This document shows, piece after piece, positions 23,101-30,237 of a DNA stretch of 64,000 nucleotides (positions within the stretch are counted from its first letter, which is position 1; every line of letters begins with the position of its first letter). Made by a program: the position numbers and the translations under genes. The notes beneath the pieces are model-generated. The model saw only the letters and a list, made by a program, of their open reading frames with translations. It was not told where the DNA came from and did not search any database. The stretch is taken from contig CALXPN010000002.1 of NCBI GenBank assembly GCA_944390285.1, positions 177,342 to 241,341 on the forward strand, written 5' to 3'. The DNA is from an uncultured Clostridia bacterium. GTDB taxonomy: Bacteria; Bacillota; Clostridia; TANB77; CAG-508.

Positions 23101-25886
23101 GAACTATCTGTATCTTCTTTCCATTCACCTGTTAAAACTTCTGTTCCATCTGTACTACTTGTTGTTGTATATGTATACCAATAATAACTATTAGTATTTT
23201 CACCATAACCTTGTAATTTTACATTTGTTATAGGATTACTTGTATTATTTGTTAAAACAACATTATATCTTAATATTTGACCTTCATTTATTTGGTCATT
23301 TTCATCAACTGTCTCTCCACCTCTTGTAACTTGTGTTCCTATTGTTAATTCAGGAGTTTCTTCTATAACTTGACAATCTTCCATAGCTAAAGCTTTTACT
23401 TCAGATTCTAAACCTAGTATTGAGCTATCAGCTACTTCTTGATTATTTAAATTATAATATGTTGTAATCAAATTATATGCTGATGCATTATAACCTACAT
23501 TTTCTGGTATATTTAAATTGTAAGAAATTTCTATTTTTTCTCCAACTTTCATTGTAGGATTTTCTACTACTACTTTAAAGCTTTTTATTTGTGAAAAATC
23601 AGTAATATTTTCTTGCCAATTTCCACTGTCTTTATCAGGATTTTCTTCTGTTGAATAATATACTTTTCCTACTAAACCATTTAATGTTACAGGTCCTGCT
23701 AAGCTTGTATTAAATGTTGTGTTTAAATCTACACCGTCTTTTGTATTTCCTATGTATGGTATTTTTCCAACCACCTGTACATTTCCTATTTCATTTGCAT
23801 AGTTATTCATTACAACTGTTGAAACTTTAGCAGTTTTTCCTGTATTGTTTGCTTCTATTGCTCCTACTACTGTTTCATCTTCATATGTAACTAAAACATC
23901 ATTTGCATCATTAAAGTTTTCAAGTTTTGCTTCTTTTAATATACCACTTCTTGAAACATAATTAACTTCTACATCTTCACTAGCTTTTCCAGCTACTTCA
24001 TAAGATATATTATTTCCTGCTTCATTTGTATATCTCAATTTTACTGAACTTTTTCCATTTGCTGTTATTTTATTTAAGTCTAAATTTGCTGTTATTAATA
24101 CTGTTGTTCCTTCAATTAAAGTTCCTGGTGCATATTCTGCTTGTGTACCCTCTAAAGCAACTTGAATTGTATTTGTTCCCATTTCATTTTGAACAACATT
24201 CCAACTACTTAATGATAATCCATTTTTATACATTAAATTAACATTTTTTATTTCAACATTTTGTACAGCTGAAGGTAATTCAATAGAAATTGTAGGGTTT
24301 CTAAATAAATCATATCTTTCTTCATTTGTTTTTAATGTTACTGAAAAAGTAACTTCATTTTGTTCTGTTGTAATGAAATCTGTTTTATCTAATTCTAATG
24401 TCATTTTAGATTCTGTTTCTTCTAAATTCATACTACTTTCAGATTGAATTTGTTGAACTATTATTTCATTATCATTTACATTTTTTGCTATTTTATTTAC
24501 AGAACTAAATTTAATTGATTTAAAAGAAGAAATATATTCTCTTGAAAAATCATCTGTTCCTTTTAGTACTTTATCATTTTTTATGTTTAATGTTTTATTA
24601 CTTTCTGCATTTATTATTCTAAATATAACTCTATCTACATCTGTAGAATAATTAAATACATATCTATTATTTACTATTTCTGAAGACTTGTTTATTTCTC
24701 CTAATTTTTCACCTAATACATTATATATTTCTATATAACCACCAGATCCTAAAATTGAATCAAACTCATCAACACTAACAGAGCTTGTTTTATAAGACAC
24801 TTGGTTTATTAAATCTATTTCACCTCTTGTGTCTGAAACAAACTTATCTATATTATTTTCAACTATAATTTCATCTATAAAATTAGCGTCTTTTACATCA
24901 ACCACATTTGTTGTAGTATATGCAATATCTTTCTTATTTTCTAATAGATTATTTGCATATAAATATCCTTTATATCTACTAGATGTATCTGTATTTAATG
25001 AATAATTTGCTAAAGGTTCAGAAGTTTCTTTAGCTTCTTGTGTTTCATTAAATTCACCTAATACTTGATATCCTTGAACATTTACTTTTACTCCACCATT
25101 AATTTTTACTTCTGTTCCTGAAAAAGTTTCTTCAGAATATATTAATGTCATTCTCAATTCTTCTTCATAGTGGTTTACAACTTCATTAATAGTTAAGTAA
25201 ATCTTTTTAGCTTCGTCATCTTGAACAATTTCCATATTATCTGATATTTCTTCTACTTTATATATAGTAGGTAACACATCAGATATATTAGGAAGAGTAA
25301 AATCAAGCTCGACACTATCTACATCAAAATCTTTAGTATCAATATCAAATTTAAATGTTAAATCTACTAAAGTTCCTTTTCCACTTTCATTATCATATTT
25401 TATTAATTTATTAATTTGTAATCCAGTATTAGCAGTTATTTCTTGAAGTGCTTGTAATTCTTCTTCTGAAAGTTCAGGCTGTGTTTCTTCTGGAACTGTA
25501 GTATTTAAATCTACTTCATTTTTTTCCTCTTCAGAAACTATCTCTTCAGAAGTTTGATTTTCTTCATTTTCTACTACATTTTCTTCTGAAACTTCTGCAG
25601 TATTTTCTTCTGAAATTTCTTCTCCTGGAAGCTCTTCTACTGGTTGTTCTTCATTATTTGTAGTATTTTCTGAAGTATCAGTTTCTCCTTCCTCTTCTGG
25701 ATTAATTTGGCCATCATCTTCTGTTCTTACATTGCTTGTGAAATCAGATTGCCATTCAACTTCTGTTGCTAAAGCAATATTAGAAAATTCACCTAATATC
25801 ATTATATGATTAGCAAGTAAACTAATCACAAAGGCAATTACTAATATCTTTTTTAGCACATTAATTCTCCCCTTATTCTTTTTCAT
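14160..25886 (-). CDS. Giant surface protein, 3908 residues, apparent fusion of two anchored proteins
   Basis: Order seen: signal peptide 1-40 ending IALA; acidic linker about 45-150; DUF11-like beta domains about 150-1250; Asn/Asp-rich spacer 1267-1365; SdrD-type B domain 1384-1470 (ISGKAWLDKDKNGIFNDEEL); a DUF11-like domain; membrane helix about 1683-1703; basic loop KLIKDDKKKVNFINK; a second signal-like helix about 1718-1738 ending VYAADS. Then a Cys-containing domain (MCIHGANIS, about 1755); four DUF11-like repeats starting near 2045, 2195, 2342 and 2485; two more B-type domains near 2654 and 3227; APPTG at about 3855 and a C-terminal helix with a basic tail. B-type and DUF11 domains are stalk modules of adhesins. 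The middle helices look like the tail of one protein and the start of another. ATG follows GGAGAG. Ligand unknown. Confidence 0.88.
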   Translation of the reverse strand: MKKNKGRINVLKKILVIAFVISLLANHIMILGEFSNIALATEVEWQSDFTSNVRTEDDGQINPEEEGETDTSENTTNNEEQPVEELPGEEISEENTAEVSEENVVENEENQTSEEIVSEEEKNEVDLNTTVPEETQPELSEEELQALQEITANTGLQINKLIKYDNESGKGTLVDLTFKFDIDTKDFDVDSVELDFTLPNISDVLPTIYKVEEISDNMEIVQDDEAKKIYLTINEVVNHYEEELRMTLIYSEETFSGTEVKINGGVKVNVQGYQVLGEFNETQEAKETSEPLANYSLNTDTSSRYKGYLYANNLLENKKDIAYTTTNVVDVKDANFIDEIIVENNIDKFVSDTRGEIDLINQVSYKTSSVSVDEFDSILGSGGYIEIYNVLGEKLGEINKSSEIVNNRYVFNYSTDVDRVIFRIINAESNKTLNIKNDKVLKGTDDFSREYISSFKSIKFSSVNKIAKNVNDNEIIVQQIQSESSMNLEETESKMTLELDKTDFITTEQNEVTFSVTLKTNEERYDLFRNPTISIELPSAVQNVEIKNVNLMYKNGLSLSSWNVVQNEMGTNTIQVALEGTQAEYAPGTLIEGTTVLITANLDLNKITANGKSSVKLRYTNEAGNNISYEVAGKASEDVEVNYVSRSGILKEAKLENFNDANDVLVTYEDETVVGAIEANNTGKTAKVSTVVMNNYANEIGNVQVVGKIPYIGNTKDGVDLNTTFNTSLAGPVTLNGLVGKVYYSTEENPDKDSGNWQENITDFSQIKSFKVVVENPTMKVGEKIEISYNLNIPENVGYNASAYNLITTYYNLNNQEVADSSILGLESEVKALAMEDCQVIEETPELTIGTQVTRGGETVDENDQINEGQILRYNVVLTNNTSNPITNVKLQGYGENTNSYYWYTYTTTSSTDGTEVLTGEWKEDTDSSHIYEEGTIDSILPGETKTFSYQVKVKKLEDANSDEVYGKIIISADGIEEKEYQTIKNKIRDAKIELSLTRSGKEDANIMKIYTKDMYNLTATIKNISNDDLENIKVNLIVPELLIFNQAETEVYNENVTISSQDTSTGKMISFIIPTLEKGESKNLTIATNIDSIDLNILETIATVTSNASIDGQLYLSNEYTRIVTQSETFLNVNYTANRENGSIVKDNDDVKYNIQIQNTGLVNGLVDITNYLPYGLNVGSVKLTLPDGSQEDLEITEYNYFMTNYTLEPQQSLSIDIDSVVDIDDLRTNQTTIENDLEILPEINRTDIEEIVFYVDPSQLPQEPDDGVPDDEDNENLEENDGNIIDNTINSDENINSDEEEQNIIENENNNSQNINQDNNDSNNDLSINNDNNQNNNQSNNQNDEQNNNNVNNNLNNQNQTTEESQSNIPEELTMQNVNSIKYSISGKAWLDKDKNGIFNDEELLSNIKVMLLNSDNSEISLNDSNIVDETTTNNNGEYVFSNLDSGKYVVVFDYDNTKYEVTTYQANGKIDSKSSSVFSKNITLNNEQKYYAVSDIIEISDKNIININMGIKENSDFDMAITTYVKKITTENEKGTDIQEFTEDDRIAKIEIASKYINSSNITVEYGVKITNNAKTAGYINQIVNYIPEGFEFNETLNPNWQMGEDGALYSTSLSKKLIEAGETEELTLILTKAVNGETTGVYKNTAQILESTNDLQLSDANEENNSSEVEVMLSIKTGAVYYIIVILVALAIAFIAMLIVSKLIKDDKKKVNFINKLIIVISLIIISILCIIIKVYAADSMDDYVSMNINTYLTRNFYKGTEVAVNNPDSNPTDMCIHGANISNDEGGKYRKIVGITDIKGLHYDANSVSGTKSDDSKTAAVLAYMGYIAENTSYGSIGDDYYYKNFMAHYLRDNSGNINAVLNLSVTGYEDEKTPAYKENYNRAKREGETYANNLEASGGGVSKKDNTEKLQYNSNIDGFGAIYAKFPTNAKLEISTNSGDSYTQYSGKVLNASGTLVDFNTSNCSEKKFYIPLSAFGDADLDKVRVKISASMEVYEARILSIFLDGSGQNRALLRGKKGSQPTKAEYKLDSVADVTLTKEVIRKSLTNENIYSTGTNIKEGDYVDRKDIVYFKIVMQNNGMAVKIDLKDTFDTNQYEFVGMYHEDLNTNDCNVSGGTITKNNITLPKKSKYTYYVALRVKENVSADSNTQLTNTAEISNFRIGDKVTINKKGNQTKDSTYVKCKQYNISIEKTVNAITSANGAPKSTVNSVEVGDVIQYKVVVKNNNGSASDAYGAITYKVSETVPDGFAVTESSGWTKEGNNYVYEATLNSGGTTTKYISMRVTESLLSKESQSRTNYVEIVSARNRNSVDLINGGYLINSNLKSESTVKILGYNISVSKKVTSINNGKVTDLTKCELGDTITYTIQVKNTGRSSADFGNIYRIVLDDTFDAGQLQFLSASGSGWTRNSNTKYTYNGPLAPGQTATLTINMKVILQSKDKVQISNTATVSTAVNKNNVTLTHIVPTSSTATMEYQIYELEVRKYLSSHNSQAVTGRESMTNTAKYDSPVEVEKYDNIVYTIVLRNKGTTILNNATLVDTLEDGLTYSQTVSMTKYKSNGSKDSTSSNIKETVNGNQITYNYSGELNAGEYIVIELKCDITKSNMYLLNLKNELKITSIFNRNEIDLIPIDMIKYTNNDNIEYVRLKNLVLSGKVWVDTNRDGKMDDNEGKLSGIEVILHDDTNKKVATTFTDAQGNYLFGETNGKNADGSDSNKKMVEGGDNSGRIIKATNRDDTTGNYNENSEYINYYVEFYYNGVRYTSTIYAGNDGMQNINKADNSITTAYMTDSNAYEYSDVRDEFNNNLETIEYNKGINGTVENGNNTQNITYTKDGHISTLDLTENSGMSAYSFIMQNQPHNGNIQDGKNINMLFFSEEGETEYLKYINLGLQTRDFDISIDQDVYSLKTTVNGTEMTYVLDQGNKSNSPYGGEYVTGGEQNPINYQFKLYASDYYYKHTQYTNQDVVDYKVNTELNTEITYKMTITNHDVQDDNNVYTKVREVVDYYSQDFIKYDPNSNTKTIKVMGEDGYLQDKVINNVEAWYEFIDSNNQKITGEVTLSNTPIYPEHAKVDLGTNDRGEAKYDVVYLSGFDNINLSEGDSFDIYIKFVVDTEDGTTATNQFLGDKNNIVEINAYSTYYADDNRPAGYVDTNSNPGNLGLQTDANNPNGTENASIEDYSEYENDAYKTGVTLSILKDGDSDNPDPDDPEDTDNEGTLERVIKGSVWDDARSTTSGQGGDTQYRGNGIKNIGVDSKIAEAASNQKVDEHDNLLLDESTDQPAEGIKVNLVEIVNVPKNGENRIYEESIKTWDDSIMTTRTSEDGSYTLESFIPGEYIVRFDYGESVEDVVYNGQEYKSTTYYNIDDKITEEPDSGDKVLSALEEENKSDARDDEIRRLEVIRYSETVNNRKTEEAQKNSPEEYSEEFMENTNMNANTESFPIRAEKTTYDIKEYTFDQYESGVNSDLRYKVENIDFGIEYRPEVNVSIEEFISEIKLTTSDGNILADINFDNVYEEADGVQSGRIIGTTINTETSVGYENLQYLPTVDDVKGLAYLNVDEDILQGCTVDITYVFSVNNDSEVDRISQNLYKLRYKVDATGYEQYFDDEYTAAGTARNELYSKYFKTDGATYRTEEKTTYDGTNGYYGKYLGETYYSGNVGSNDIVAELKVNKILDYVDNNMTMQQDKNQAENRYWRTMADDELLDQGLVAPGIFKVIQETIKQDGETQVQGVKQLLDEDDVTYDVDTRHNLAVSVDDRISENDSNNLNKALSIFLKPHVSDFTKSAGSVYMVASKVVSGESDTEDMVYDNSAEIIEYTSVTGRVTKLSTTVGNLNMNSNPEYEDDSDFTERITLAPPTGLEKAEYYLSIARDQIVMVAIVIAVVIVVIILKRSLKNVTFKKFYK

Positions 25887-25945
25887 TTGACTCTCCTAAC
25901 TACACAAAATTATAGTGTTATATTTATAATAATACTTACTTAATA

Positions 25946-25973
25946 ATTATAAATATTTTTTATTTCTTTTCAA
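25946..25973 (-). promoter_or_regulatory. Promoter of the giant surface protein gene
   Basis: TTGAAA and TATAAT with a 16-base spacer on the minus strand, about 60 bases before the ATG. The upstream stretch to 26152 is AT-rich and holds no gene that I can see. Confidence 0.65.
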
Positions 25974-26152
25974 TACCAGTATTTTCCAGTTTTTTCTATA
26001 GCCTTAAATTCATCTATCGGAAGCTTATTTTTTAAGTTTTAACTATTTTTGTTTCTTTTTCATATCTTTTTAGTTACATTTTTTACAAAAATACTATTTA
26101 AACTAAAAAAATCATATAAACTTTATTTGCGTAGCATTTTTAAAAAGTCTTT

Positions 26153-26536
26153 TTATGAGAATATATTTTTAATATGATTAATAAAATAATTCTTCTTATT
26201 TATATATACTTCTATAATATCAAATCTAATTAATTTATTATCAATTTTATTCTTATATATGAAATATCTACTCACATCTAATATGTGCTTTATTTTTTCA
26301 GCATTTACAGCATCTACAGGTTTTCCATAAGTTCCTGAACTTCTGCTTTTTACTTCTATAAAAACATATTCTTCCTTATCTTTTGCAATTATATCTATTT
26401 CTCCTTGTCTGCTCACAAAATTTTTTAAAAGAATCTTATATCCTAATTGTTTTAAATATTTTGTAGCTTTTGTTTCCCCAAAGTTTCCTAAGTTTTTTCT
26501 ATAATTTGAATTTTTTATAATTTCTTCTTTTTTCAC
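26153..26536 (-). CDS. yraN: YraN family (UPF0102) endonuclease-like protein
   Basis: A 127-residue protein of the YraN/UPF0102 family. It has the restriction-endonuclease-like PD-(D/E)xK core: NFGETKATKYLKQLGY, then GEIDIIAKD and FIEVKSR with the Asp and Glu-x-Lys residues. The biological substrate of the family is not settled. The GTG start at 26536 overlaps the dprA stop (GAGTGA), with GGAGG a few bases before, so it is translationally coupled to dprA. The comM-dprA-yraN grouping is common in Bacillota. Confidence 0.9.
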   Translation of the reverse strand: MKKEEIIKNSNYRKNLGNFGETKATKYLKQLGYKILLKNFVSRQGEIDIIAKDKEEYVFIEVKSRSSGTYGKPVDAVNAEKIKHILDVSRYFIYKNKIDNKLIRFDIIEVYINKKNYFINHIKNIFS

Positions 26537-27435
26537 TCACATTCCTCCTGTTTTTTTATCATATATTTTCCACTAATTTGTCTATAAATTAAATTTTTAA
26601 GTTCCATTTCCATCAAAAGTGTAATTACTTCTTTATATCTAAGTCCTGAATTTTCAATTAAATCTTCTAAAAATTTACCTTCATCTTCTATTAGTTTATA
26701 AATTTTTAAATATTTTCTATCAACTTTGTTTAGTTTTTTTATACTGGTTTTCCTCTTTTTATTCATAAATTGTGGATAATGTTCTATAATATCATTTATA
26801 TTAGTTGTTAATATTGCTCCTTCTTTTATAAGCTTATTTACACCTATTCCAAGATAACTATCTAATTTTCCAGGTAGTGCAAAAACTTTTTTACCTTGAT
26901 CTTTCGCATTATTTGCTGTTATACTTGTCCCACTTCTATATGCCGCTTCTATTACTAAAACTCCTTCAGAAATTGCTGTTATTATTCTGTTTCTAGCCGG
27001 AAAATTTCTTTTATATGGTTCTACATTTTTCTCATACTCTGTAATTATAAGTCCATCATTCTCTAAAATTTCATAAAAAAGTTCTGTATTCTCTTTTGGA
27101 TAAATATGATTAAATCCACTTCCAAGTACTGCTATTGTTTTTCCACCATACTTTAAAACTGTTTTATGAGCAACAGCATCTGTTCCTATTGCCATACCAC
27201 TTACTACTGGTATATCTCTAAAAGCAAACTCTTTTGAAATTTTTTCACAATTTTCTTTTCCATAATCTGAAATTTTTCTTGTTCCAACTATTGCAAAACA
27301 TGAATCATTTAATAATTCTATATTTCCAACTCCATATAATACTTTAGGAACTTTTTTTATTTTTTTTAATTTTTCAGGATAATCTTTTTCTTCTAACTTG
27401 ATAATTTTATATTTTTCCTTAATCTTCATTCTCAT
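26533..27435 (-). CDS. dprA: DNA processing protein DprA
   Basis: A 300-residue DprA/Smf protein. It binds incoming single-stranded DNA during natural transformation and loads RecA. The Rossmann-like core shows AIVGTRKISDYG, SGMAIGTDAVAHKTVL, AVLGSGFNHIYPKEN, FPARNRIITAIS, EAAYRSGTSITA and the closing ALPG. A C-terminal winged-helix-like part follows (about 240-300). The ATG lies inside the end of comM (17-base overlap) with AGGAG ahead of it. Together with ComM it suggests competence or uptake-related recombination, but late competence machinery is not in the window. Confidence 0.95.
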   Translation of the reverse strand: MRMKIKEKYKIIKLEEKDYPEKLKKIKKVPKVLYGVGNIELLNDSCFAIVGTRKISDYGKENCEKISKEFAFRDIPVVSGMAIGTDAVAHKTVLKYGGKTIAVLGSGFNHIYPKENTELFYEILENDGLIITEYEKNVEPYKRNFPARNRIITAISEGVLVIEAAYRSGTSITANNAKDQGKKVFALPGKLDSYLGIGVNKLIKEGAILTTNINDIIEHYPQFMNKKRKTSIKKLNKVDRKYLKIYKLIEDEGKFLEDLIENSGLRYKEVITLLMEMELKNLIYRQISGKYMIKKQEECE

Positions 27436-28936
27436 CTAAACTCCTATATTGTATTGCTTCTATTACATGTTCTAATTCTACACTTTCACTTTGTTCTAAA
27501 TCTGCTATTGTTCTTGCTACTTTTAAAACCTTGAAATATGCTCTTGTTGTCATTTTCATTTTCAAAAAATATTTATCTAATATTTGTTTTGCTTTATTTT
27601 TTAATATACAATATTTTTCTATTAAATTAGGTGTCATTTCTGAATTAGAATAAATAGAATATTTTTTATATCTTTCATATTGTATTTTTCTAGCAATATT
27701 AACTCTTTCTCTTATTGCTTTTGAATTTTCTATATCTGTATCATTTAATTCTTTATATTTTATTGATGATACCTTTATATGCATATCAAATCTATCTATA
27801 ATTGGCCCACTCAGTTTAGCTCTATATTTTTTTATTTGTTTTTCAGTACAAATACATTTTTTTAATTTACTTCCATAATAACCACAAGGACATGGATTAG
27901 TACTTGCTACTAGCATAAAATTAGCAGGATACGTTACATTCATTCCCACTCTACTTATATTTACAGTTTTATTTTCGATAGGGATTCTTAAAAGTTCTAA
28001 TGTACTTTTATTAAATTCTAAAAATTCATCTAAAAACAATACTCCCATATGTGCCAAACTTATTTCTCCAGGTTTTGGTATTTTTCCTCCACCTATCAAA
28101 GCTGTATTTGTAATTGTATGATGTGGACTTCGAAAAGGTCTTTTTTTCATTAAAAAATCATTTTTTAATATTCCAGCTACACTATAAATTTTACTAATTT
28201 CTAATGCCTCATCAAAACTCAAATCTGGCATAATGCTTGGAATTCTTTGTGCCATCATGGTTTTCCCGCATCCAGGACTTCCTATTAGTAAACAATTATG
28301 ACTTCCACTTGTTGCAATTTCTAATGCTCTTTTTATCGTTTGCTGACCCTTAACATCTATATAATCTAAAATATCTTCATTCTTAACAACATTTGTTACT
28401 ACTTCTTGTTCTTCTTTAATATTAATTTTTCCATTCAAATAATCTATACATTCATTTAAGTTTTCTACTCCTACTATTTTTATTCCATTTATTATTCTTG
28501 CTTCTTTAGCATTTATTTTGGGTAAAATAATTTTTTCTATTTTTTGTTTTTTAGCTTCTATACACATTGGTAGAACACCATTTATTTTATTTAATTTACC
28601 ACTAAGTGATAACTCACCTATAAGTATCATATTATTAAAATCTTGATTTTTTATAATGCCAATAGATTTTAGGATTCCTATTGCAATTGGTAAATCTAGT
28701 AAAGTTCCTGTTTTTTTTATGGTAGCTGGAGATAAATTTATAATATATTTTCTACTTAATAATTCTATTCCACAATTTTTTATTGCTGTTTTCACTCTTT
28801 CTTTTGCTTCTCTTATATTTGTATCTGGTAATCCCACTATATCCCAACAAGGCATTCCTCCTGATACATCAACTTCTACATTAATTAAAAATCCCTCTAA
28901 ACCATGTAAAACTATACTTTTTATTACTGATAACAA
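27419..28936 (-). CDS. comM: YifB/ComM family Mg-chelatase-like ATPase
   Basis: A 505-residue AAA+ protein of the YifB/ComM family. ComM is a hexameric helicase that helps branch migration of recombining DNA in natural transformation. Seen: the N-terminal ChlI-like domain with GLPDTNIREAKERVKTA; Walker A LLIGSPGCGKTMMA (about 218-231); the family block PFRSPHHTITNTALIGGG; the Walker B region GVLFLDEFLEF; and the Cys cluster NPCPCGYYGSKLKKCICTE. The start is TTG at 28936, 7 bases after AAAGGAGG. It is the first gene of comM-dprA-yraN and has an unusually long leader (28937-29110). Confidence 0.94.
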   Translation of the reverse strand: MLSVIKSIVLHGLEGFLINVEVDVSGGMPCWDIVGLPDTNIREAKERVKTAIKNCGIELLSRKYIINLSPATIKKTGTLLDLPIAIGILKSIGIIKNQDFNNMILIGELSLSGKLNKINGVLPMCIEAKKQKIEKIILPKINAKEARIINGIKIVGVENLNECIDYLNGKINIKEEQEVVTNVVKNEDILDYIDVKGQQTIKRALEIATSGSHNCLLIGSPGCGKTMMAQRIPSIMPDLSFDEALEISKIYSVAGILKNDFLMKKRPFRSPHHTITNTALIGGGKIPKPGEISLAHMGVLFLDEFLEFNKSTLELLRIPIENKTVNISRVGMNVTYPANFMLVASTNPCPCGYYGSKLKKCICTEKQIKKYRAKLSGPIIDRFDMHIKVSSIKYKELNDTDIENSKAIRERVNIARKIQYERYKKYSIYSNSEMTPNLIEKYCILKNKAKQILDKYFLKMKMTTRAYFKVLKVARTIADLEQSESVELEHVIEAIQYRSLDENED

Positions 28937-29110
28937 AAAGATCCTCCTTTCTTTTAGGATTTAAATTTTTACGTTTTAATTTAAATATTTTTTTACCACC
29001 TCCTATACATATAACTAAGTGTTTTTTGATAATTTCATAAATTTATTATTATTAATTAATTGAAAAAATTTGGCGAACGCCTAGAAAATTGAAAAAATTA
29101 AATTTGAATT

Positions 29111-29139
29111 ATAATACTATATTGAAATTTAGTTGTCAA
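29111..29139 (-). promoter_or_regulatory. Promoter of comM-dprA-yraN
   Basis: TTGACA and TATTAT with a 17-base spacer on the minus strand. The leader of about 165 bases contains a GGCGTTCGCC hairpin near 29074-29083 and a second AGGAGGTGG about 60 bases before the comM ribosome binding site. Confidence 0.7.
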
Positions 29140-29152
29140 GAATAAATAAAAA

Positions 29153-29182
29153 AATAATCAGAAAATTTAATTTTCTGATTAT
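29153..29182 (-). terminator. Terminator of the G5/3D gene
   Basis: Stem ATAATCAGAAAA / TTTTCTGATTAT with a 5-base loop and a T-run on the minus strand, just after the stop at 29188. Confidence 0.82.
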
Positions 29183-29187
29183 CTTTA

Positions 29188-30162
29188 TTATTCATATATA
29201 TAACACTCTAAATTTTTTCTTCCAAATGATATTGCAGAAGCATGTGAACCCATGTAAATATCTATTCTGTTATTAGATATTGCTCCTCCTCTATCTTCTA
29301 CTACAAACCAACCACCATTTGGTTTATTTGCAAGTGCTGGAATATAAATTACTGTTCCAATTGGATAACCACTTCCTGCTGCTACTGTATACCATTCTTT
29401 TGCTTTTGCACCAGAACTTGTTATACCATTTGTTTTTCCTGTGCATTTAGCACAAGCACAATATGCAGAAGTATTTAAAGTTGCTACTTTTGGAGTCATC
29501 CCTGCAACACTTGCTTCTAAAGCTGATGGAGAATATGTTTGATTTCTTGAACTAGATCTTGAAATTATTTTAGTAGAAATTTGAATTATTTTATTTACAG
29601 GTTCTTTCAAAATTTGTTCTGATATAACATTTCTTTCTACTTCTTGGTTGTCTTGATATTTTACTTTATATTTTATTTCTTTTAAACCATTTTCTCCTTC
29701 TTGAAGAACTGTATCTTTTGTCTCAGTTCCTGCTGTTGAAACATCCTTTGTTATTGTTTCATAAGGTATTTCTACTTGTTCTGTAATAATTTTTTCTGTA
29801 ACAGTTATATATTTTCCTAAAATTTCCTCTGTTGACACACTAATATTTTCTTCTGCAACTATTTTAGGTTCTTCTGTTTTCTTAGAAATTGTAATAGTTT
29901 TAGTGAAATCTATATTAGAATTTTCTTCTGGATACACTTTTTCATCTGGTAAAACTATTATATGATTCTCCGCTAAAATATCTGACACTAAAACACTTGA
30001 AGTCATAACTGTTATTTCATAATCTTCTGGAAATGTTATCGTTACATAATTCACATCAGATTTTGATGCTTTTACACCTATAGTTAATAAGAAAATTAAA
30101 ATAATACTTATAAAAACGATTTTTCTAATTATCTTAATTGATAATTTTTCTTCTGTTTTCAT
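29188..30162 (-). CDS. G5 and 3D domain exported protein (YabE-like)
   Basis: A 324-residue exported protein with an N-terminal signal anchor (about 12-32), one DUF348-type domain (about 36-95), a G5 domain (about 110-195, with EQVEIPYETITKDVST) and a C-terminal 3D domain (about 230-324). The 3D domain shows TSAYCACAKCTG, AAGSGYPIGTVIYIPAL, FVVEDRGGAISNNRIDIYMG: the three Asp residues of the lytic-transglycosylase-like fold of Rpf/YabE/YuiC proteins. The likely role is peptidoglycan remodelling. The ATG follows AAGGAGG. Own promoter at 30190-30218 and own terminator, so monocistronic. In B. subtilis yabE also lies in the origin-side part of the chromosome. Confidence 0.88.
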   Translation of the reverse strand: MKTEEKLSIKIIRKIVFISIILIFLLTIGVKASKSDVNYVTITFPEDYEITVMTSSVLVSDILAENHIIVLPDEKVYPEENSNIDFTKTITISKKTEEPKIVAEENISVSTEEILGKYITVTEKIITEQVEIPYETITKDVSTAGTETKDTVLQEGENGLKEIKYKVKYQDNQEVERNVISEQILKEPVNKIIQISTKIISRSSSRNQTYSPSALEASVAGMTPKVATLNTSAYCACAKCTGKTNGITSSGAKAKEWYTVAAGSGYPIGTVIYIPALANKPNGGWFVVEDRGGAISNNRIDIYMGSHASAISFGRKNLECYIYE

Positions 30163-30189
30163 AAATCTCCTCCTTAAACTCGCAAAGCC

Positions 30190-30218
30190 ATTATACTATT
30201 AAAGTCGATTTTTGTCAA
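30190..30218 (-). promoter_or_regulatory. Promoter of the G5/3D gene
   Basis: TTGACA and TATAAT with a 17-base spacer on the minus strand, about 27 bases before the ATG region. A near-consensus vegetative promoter. Confidence 0.83.
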
Positions 30219-30237
30219 TGCCAGTTCATTTTTATAA

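Noticed and set aside
25887..26152. A riboswitch upstream of the giant surface protein gene
   Set aside because: The stretch lies mostly before the promoter and shows no known riboswitch core or paired helices.
26761..26785. A TGTGGATAA DnaA box in dprA
   Set aside because: It is a single site inside coding sequence and far from the cluster at 54.4-55 kb.
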